Part shown: in pieces, positions 58,312-64,000 of the stretch
How the letters are laid out: every line of letters begins with the position of its first letter
Numbering within the stretch: the first letter of the stretch is position 1
Source: Helicobacter fennelliae
GTDB taxonomy: Bacteria > Campylobacterota > Campylobacteria > Campylobacterales > Helicobacteraceae
Length of the DNA: 64,000 nt
Reading direction: 5' to 3'
NCBI RefSeq assembly: GCF_900451005.1
Contig: NZ_UGIB01000001.1
Location: 744,001-808,000 of the forward strand
Made by a program: the position numbers and the translations under genes
Notes under the pieces: model-generated
What the model was told of the DNA's origin: nothing
The model's database searches: none
The model's input: the letters and a program-made list of their open reading frames with translations, nothing else

Positions 58312-59435
58312 TCAAATCAACAAATTAAAAGAGAATCTTCACAGACTTACACAAGAAGTGTTGAAAGCGGAGGGCAAAATGACACAGGAGATTTACGCAA
58401 TAATGGATTTGCCCAAGAAGATTCTACAAAAGAGAATATCTTTAAAGACGCTAGAAAGGATTACGAGAAATTTACTCCCAAAGAGAACATTACAAATGAG
58501 CAATCTTTTGGAGAAAATGGACGATTTGAGAGTAGAGATGGGCAAAATGGAGAATATCTTAAGCGAAGCGGAAGTAACGCAAGAGATGATAGGCAAAATA
58601 AGCAAGGAGTGGAAAGAAGCGAACGAAAATCTCAAAACACTCAAAGCAGAACAAATGAACGAACCAATGAAGAGATTAAAGAGTTTAGCAACATTTCATC
58701 ACGAAATAAACCTGTTATCACAGAATCTCAAACTATCACAAGAGCAAGAGAATATCAGCAAAGGGTTAGCACTTTACTGCAATCCCAACTTACAAATGGT
58801 ATTATTCAAAGAACTTTGGAATCTTTACGCAGTGCAAAAAGAGAACAAAATCCTAGGGAAAGCACAAATAGACTTGAAAAGAAAGCAACACAAAATTATC
58901 ACACAAATCCTAGATTTAATGGAGGAGAAGCAAGAAGTGCTTTTGGAAATGAAAGACAAGGTGGAGAGCTTGAATCTGCAGGAGGATTTCAACAGCTTGA
59001 TAGGAACAATATACAGCCAAATGGAGAACAACAGCAAGGAAAGAGAGATTTGCTTCAAAGTCAAAAGAGATTTCAACTTCCAAGACCGATAGAGGACCAT
59101 ATAGAAACAATAATGCAGGAGACAAGCGAGGAGATTATGCGACAACTAGAGATGATGGACAACAATCAAACGAATTTTCAAGTTCTCAAGTTAAGCAAGC
59201 AGGCAAACAAAATAGCGAAACAAATCCTACAAGTAAAGATGAATTTGCCGATAAGCTTTCAGATTCTAAAGACATTAGCGATTTACCTAGCAATGAAACA
59301 ATCCAAAAAGAATTTAATCAAGCAAATATTCCACAAGAACCTAGAAGAGCAAATGATGCTATTTTTAATACAGATACATCAGAATCTCAAAATGCAAATA
59401 ATGACAATAGAACAGAACGAGCAAATAGGGAGGAA

Positions 59436-61214
59436 ATGGGAAGTGCTGACCAACAAGTCAAACAAGATTTGGAGTTTAATTTATTTGCTGATGATAGAGA
59501 GCAAACTTTACACAAACAAGATATTAATAAACAAGAAATCTTGCAAGATGCACAAAGCGGAGGAGTTAGAGAATCTCAAGCAGAAGATAGAAACAATGGA
59601 CCAAGAGAATTTGAAATTGATAGTAGATTCTTACAAGAACAGGGAAGCAATAGATTTAGAGTATTTACTGAATACGAATTTCTAAAAAGATATGAACAAG
59701 AAGGCTTCAAAGGACAATATGACTTTAAATTTTCCAAAAAGCAAAGGATAGAAGCAAATTTAAAAGCCTTAAGGCTTACACAAGTTCTTTTTATGCGTAT
59801 GGAATTACTCAAAGCAAAAGATGAAATAAATCAAGTGGCGATTGAAAAAAAATTTCAGCATCTAAATATTACAAAAGAAGAATTAAATCTCAAAGAATTT
59901 CAAAATTTTTCCTTTAGCACTTTAGCAATAAAAGAAGAAGAGCAAGCATTGCTTGCTCAATATAGTGGATTTGGGGGGCTTAGAGATTTATTTTTTAATG
60001 AGGAATTTAAAGAGTTAGAGAATGAGCTTAAAGATTTAATAGGAGAGATGTATTATAAAGAAATTAGAGAATCTAGTTTTAATGCCTATTATACTCCAAA
60101 AGATGTGATTGAAAGTATTTATTTGGGTTTGCAAAATTTAGGAGTGCCAAAGGATAAAAGAATCTTAGCTTTAGAGCCAAGTTGTGGCACAGGGCGTTTT
60201 ATTGCACTTGCTCCAAGTAATTATGAATTTCAAGCGGTAGAAAAAGATACGCTTTCAGCTACGATTGCTAAGTTCTTGCACCCACAAGTAAGAATCTATA
60301 ATCAAGGTTTAGAAGAAGTAAAATTTAATAATGAATTTGATGTTATTGTGGGCAATCCTCCTTTTGATAATCAAGTGAAAATAAGGGATTATAGTTCATT
60401 GGGAAATAACAAAAGTATCCATAATTATTTTGCAATCAAATCAAGTGAATTAGTAAAAGACAATGGAATCGTAAGTTTTGTTATTACAAGTTATTTTTTA
60501 GATAGTGAGAGAAATGCCCATAGAGAAATCCTGCATAAAAAAGGAGACTTCCTTTCCGCTTATAGATTACCAAATGCAGTATTTAAGGAAAGTAACACTA
60601 ATGTATTAACTGATGTTTATTTTTATCAAAAACTTAGCAAAGATGGTTTGGAGCGAAGAAAAAAAGCTTTTAAAAAAGAAGAGAGCTTAAAACAAAAACA
60701 AATAGCTTTTGTTAAGACTGCATTATTTGCCGAATTAGTTTCTGTAAATTCTCATTTTAATAAGAATGTAAAACATATTTTAGGGGAATTTGAAATTAGG
60801 GAAAACACAAGGTATGGACAAGAAAATATTAAATATGAAATGCTTGTGAAAGATAATGGAAATTGGAGTGAAACTCTTAAAAAACAATTAGGAGATTTAA
60901 TCCCTGTATTCAAAGATAATGCACCCTTTGAGAAAGAATTAAATTTGATTAATTTCTCTCTTTTAAGCACTGAAGAAGCAATTAAAGTTAATAGTTTGAG
61001 GGTTGGAAATCTCTTTTTTATGGATAATAAAATTTATGTGAAAGGTGAGTATTCAAGTTGTGAAGAGGCTTATTTTAGTGATAGTTTAGATATAAGTAAA
61101 ATGGATTTAGTGCCAAAGGCGCATATTCTTAGAATAGATAAAAAGAATTTTCAATATAAAAGCTTTTTAAACAGAGATGAAGTGCAAATTGCTAAAAAAA
61201 ATCATAGATTTTAG
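59436..61214 (+). pseudogene. Methylase segment of the element protein
   Basis: An intact stretch of about 592 codons. It holds the N6-adenine methyltransferase signatures: motif I LEPSCGTGRFIAL (about 249-261) and catalytic motif IV VIVGNPPFDNQ (about 305-315). Before it, EQALLAQYSGFGGLRDLFF and SFNAYYTPKDVIESIYLGL are the segments that precede such methylases in large element-borne proteins. The domain itself could still fold, but it is cut from its helicase. Confidence 0.8.
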
Positions 61215-61678
61215 AGATTTGTTTAATGAGAATTTAAAAAGTGAAAAACATTATTTGGACGATGAAGAGAGCAATACAATTATTTTGAAACAAAAAGAAA
61301 GATTAAGAGAGTTAAGAAGCGAAATTTTACATCTTGCGAATGTTAAATCTTTTCATCAAAATAATAGGAACAAGACAGATAAACAAGGAATAGTTTTGCA
61401 GCATAATTTACAAAATATTTTAAATTTGGATAAGCTTGCGCGATTTAGTATTCTTGCAACAGAAATAAAAAAACGATAAGGGAAATTATGAACTATATTC
61501 TATATTAAAGATGAGAGTTTATAAGCCTTTACAAAAAAGCCTAGCTAATTCAAATGAAGAAGCTTTACAAAAAACTATCAATGAAAAAGGTTTTATTGAT
61601 GAGAAAACCTTGCAAGACTATAAACCAAATACACCACTTAATGAAATATTACAAGTTTATGCGAGAAACAATTAATCT

Positions 61679-62700
61679 TTTATAGGATAGATAGAGACCC
61701 ACAAGATGATGTTTTTTATCAATTAGCAGGTGAATTTTTAAGCGGAAATGTAAAAGCAAAATATGAAAGAGTGCAAAGTTTAATTAAGCAAAAACAAGAG
61801 GGAACTTTTATAGGTTTCCCAAAGCCTCATTTAGATTTAAACCAAACAGCTTTAGCTTTGAAAGAAGCTTTCCATTCATATTTGTATTATGAGGATATAG
61901 AAACTTCTTTTGGTGCTAAATTTGTGCCAATAAAATATTATGAAGATTTTATTAAAGAAAGCTTTTTTAACGACCCAACTAAAGCTATTGTAAAAGTTAG
62001 TTTTTTAAATGGAGCATATTCTTTAGAAAAATTTAAAATTTTAAGAGAGGATTTTAATGATGGTGAAATAGTTTTAAAAGAAGTTGAAGCCTCCAATTAT
62101 GATTTTAATGAAGTTGGACTAAGCTTAGAAATTTTGAGAGAAGATACAAGCACAATGTTTGCAAAAGAATCTTTTATTGAAAATGTATTGAATGGCAAAA
62201 GTCTTGAGGTTTATCATTTTGAGCCTCACCCACACGAGAAAGATAAAAAAATTAAAGTAAGCGAGAGTATTTCCACAAAAATTGCCCTAGAAAAAGCGGA
62301 GATTCTAAAAGAATCTTTTTCTAATTTTTGTTTTTCTAGTAAGGAAAGAAGAGAGACAATAGAAAAAATCTATAATGAGACTATTAATGTCTTTACTCAT
62401 AAAAGATTTAATTATGGAAACTTCTTGGAAACTCCGCACTTAAATAAAGAGATTACTTTAATGACGCATCAAAAGAATGCTGCTTTTAAAGCGATTTCTA
62501 AAAATTCTTTACTTTTAGACCATCAAGTTGGAGCTGGAAAAACTTTGGCTGGAATCGCCATTGTAATGGAGCAAATTAGAATGAGTTTGATTAAAAAAGC
62601 TTTAATTCTTGTTCCAAATCATTTAAGTGTGCAATGGGGAGAAGAGTTTAAAAGAGCTTATCCAAACGCAAATATTTTAAATGGAGAATGGAAAATGTAA
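61679..62700 (+). pseudogene. Helicase N-part of the element protein
   Basis: About 340 codons (DVFYQLAGEFLSGN..., MTHQKNAAFKAI) containing helicase motif I DHQVGAGKTLAGIAIVMEQ and the following LILVPNHLSVQWGEEFKRAY (motif Ia). It ends at NILNGEW, where the sequence jumps to a much later part of the protein. The DExx motif II and motif III are missing. Confidence 0.75.
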
Positions 62701-62909
62701 ATGACGACCCAAAGAAAAACAATGTTTTAGCCTGCACGACAGATGCTAAAAAGCCGCACTTGATTTTAGACTTATAGACCAAAATGCACAAGACTATGGA
62801 GATTCTAAGATAAATAAGATGTGTGAGAAAGTCTTGCTTCACTACAAAGATGAAACCTATCAAAATGGCACACAACTTATCTTTTGTGATATGGGCGTGA
62901 GTAAGCAAC

Positions 62910-63806
62910 GCTCTCAAAAAAATTGATGTTTATGCTGAAGATAAAATAGAATATAAAAGTATTGAAGATGTAGCTAGAGAAATGAATTTAGTGTTGCTCT
63001 ATGATGAAAAAAATGAGGAAAATTTCTATGCTTTGCTTAAAAACTTTGATGAGCCATTAGAGGCAGAAAGTAATGGGATTAAGAAACGATATAGCATAGA
63101 AGACTTAATGGTATTGCAAGTAGAAAAATTTGATGTTTATGGGGATATACTTAAAAAACTTGTTAAGTCTGGAATCCCACAGGAGCAAATTGCTTTTATA
63201 GGCGATGCAAAGACCGACAATCAAAAACAAGAACTTTTTATGAAAATGAATGAGGGTGCAATAAGGGTTTTAATTGGTTCAACTACAAAAATGGGAACAG
63301 GCACAAATGTGCAAAAAAGAATTATCGCATTATACGAGCTTGATTGTCCGTGGAGACCTTGTGATTTAGAGCAAAGAATGGGAAGAGGGATTAGGCAAGG
63401 CAATATGTTTTTTGAAGAAGAATTGCAAAGAATGTTGGAAGCCTTGAAAGAAAAGGATTTGAGTTTGGAAGTAAAAAATCAAATCCTAGAAGAGAATATA
63501 AAATTTAATATAGCCCATTATCGTTATGCCACTGAACAAACTTATGATGCGAGAATGTTCCAGATTAATGAGCAAAAACTAAAACCTCTTGTGCAACTGA
63601 AATCTTTAAATTTTAACGATGGACAGAGAGTTTTTGAAGCAATAGATGCCGAAGTTGCAAATGTAGCTGAAATGAAAGCAGTTGCAACAGGAAACCCTTT
63701 TATTTTAGAAAAACATAAAATTACTTCACTTCTAAAAACAGAGGAGAGGTATTATGAACAATATAAAAAAGTATTTTACAAAACGAACGAAGCCTTGAGG
63801 TTTTAA
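62910..63806 (+). pseudogene. Helicase C-part of the element protein
   Basis: About 298 codons with the second RecA-like helicase lobe: IPQEQIAFIGDAKTDNQKQE, motif V GSTTKMGTGTNVQKR and motif VI LEQRMGRGIRQGN. Just upstream (62700-62930, two frames) are VLACTTDAKK and LIDQNAQDYGDSKINK, which belong before it. After 63806 the protein continues in another frame to the window end (coiled-coil, Lys/Glu-rich). Confidence 0.75.
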
Positions 63807-64000
63807 AAGCCAAAAAACAAAGGCTAGAAAATGAAAATGAAATCTTAAGGGAATTTGTTAATAATAAAGAATTTGAAAAAGAAAATTATATCATAGAAGC
63901 TTTTGGGATAAAAATACACAAAAAGACTATTAATAAAGAGGAGGAAAAAGAACACAAAGCTTTAAAAGAGGCTATCAATTTAAATATTGAAAAAATATTT

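Larger units (their letters stand above)
58243..64000 (+). pseudogene. Giant DNA methylase/helicase of an integrating element, decayed
   Basis: One ancestral protein in pieces, continuing past the window end. Successive parts: 58243 to about 59090 (hydrophilic Asn/Gln/Arg/Ser-rich, disordered); about 59090-61214 (methylase); 61177-61479; 61511-61675; 61679-62700 (helicase motif I); 62700-62930; 62910-63806 (helicase motifs V-VI); 63782-64000. Each junction changes frame, one of them at an A7 run near 62916-62922. It resembles the several-kilobase methylase/helicase gene of Helicobacter TnPZ/ICE elements (orfQ type) and DarB-like antirestriction proteins, from memory. It shows that an integrating element once landed next to the T6SS cluster. 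Confidence 0.75.

Noticed and set aside
58268-59092. A 274-codon frame in the second phase of the element's first segment
   Set aside because: The overlapping frame from 58243 has the hydrophilic disordered composition that continues (after one shift) into the methylase; the second-phase frame looks like its shadow, though it is unusually long.

Overview
The window looks like the chromosome of a Helicobacter species, most likely an enterohepatic one. The evidence is low GC, Helicobacter-like codon use, and the gene order recA - eno - small coiled-coil membrane protein - AMIN-domain protein - aroK. From memory this is the order of the HP0153-HP0157 block of H. pylori. No database could be searched, so family names below rest on motifs seen in the translations and on recall.

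Layout. (1) 1-9,987, + strand: core chromosome with gltD (3' part), a small membrane protein, the recA-eno-ftsB-like-AMIN-aroK run, a lipoprotein gene behind a G12 tract, valS and a DMT-family transporter that ends at a palindrome plus T-run. (2) 9,988-11,900: a boundary zone of coding remnants and a frameshifted NYN-domain gene. (3) 11,900-51,900, - strand: a very large type VI secretion (T6SS) cargo region. It holds two full-length vgrG genes, one short vgrG and three vgrG fragments, interleaved with effectors, effector fragments, and many small candidate immunity genes. Effector catalytic domains seen are a PBECR/DUF3519-like RNase, M15A peptidase, AmpD-like amidase, GH19 and GH24 muramidases, a nuclease-like tail and a DUF6402-like tail. 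(4) 52,048-57,345: hcp (-) and, diverging from it, tssM, an FHA gene and a small membrane protein (+). The sheath and baseplate genes (tssB, C, E, F, G, K, L) are not in the window. (5) 57,354-58,311, -: two overlapping genes of unknown function, the upstream one cut off at its 5' end. (6) 58,243-64,000, +: a decayed giant DNA methylase/helicase gene of the type carried by Helicobacter integrating elements, with several frameshifts and a deletion of the middle of the helicase.

How it works together. Hcp and VgrG form the expelled tube and spike. Each VgrG is followed, often with overlapping stop and start codons, by an effector and then by one or more immunity genes. The predicted location of the immunity protein matches the predicted target. 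Signal-peptide proteins, many with LprI (lysozyme-inhibitor) N-termini, sit beside peptidoglycan hydrolases. Multi-pass membrane proteins sit beside putative membrane toxins. A soluble protein without signal peptide sits beside a nuclease-like toxin.

The most interesting signals are: the amplified LprI-family genes as candidate immunity proteins for lysozyme-like T6SS effectors; a tandem array in which copies of an effector's last 40-60 codons each precede a different membrane immunity gene; a recurring ...KWAY...FAY... module shared by otherwise unrelated effectors; and vgrG genes with fixed ends and exchangeable needle segments. Numerous frameshifts, stops and chimeras mark the region as one under rapid recombination and decay, though some single-base lesions could be assembly errors.
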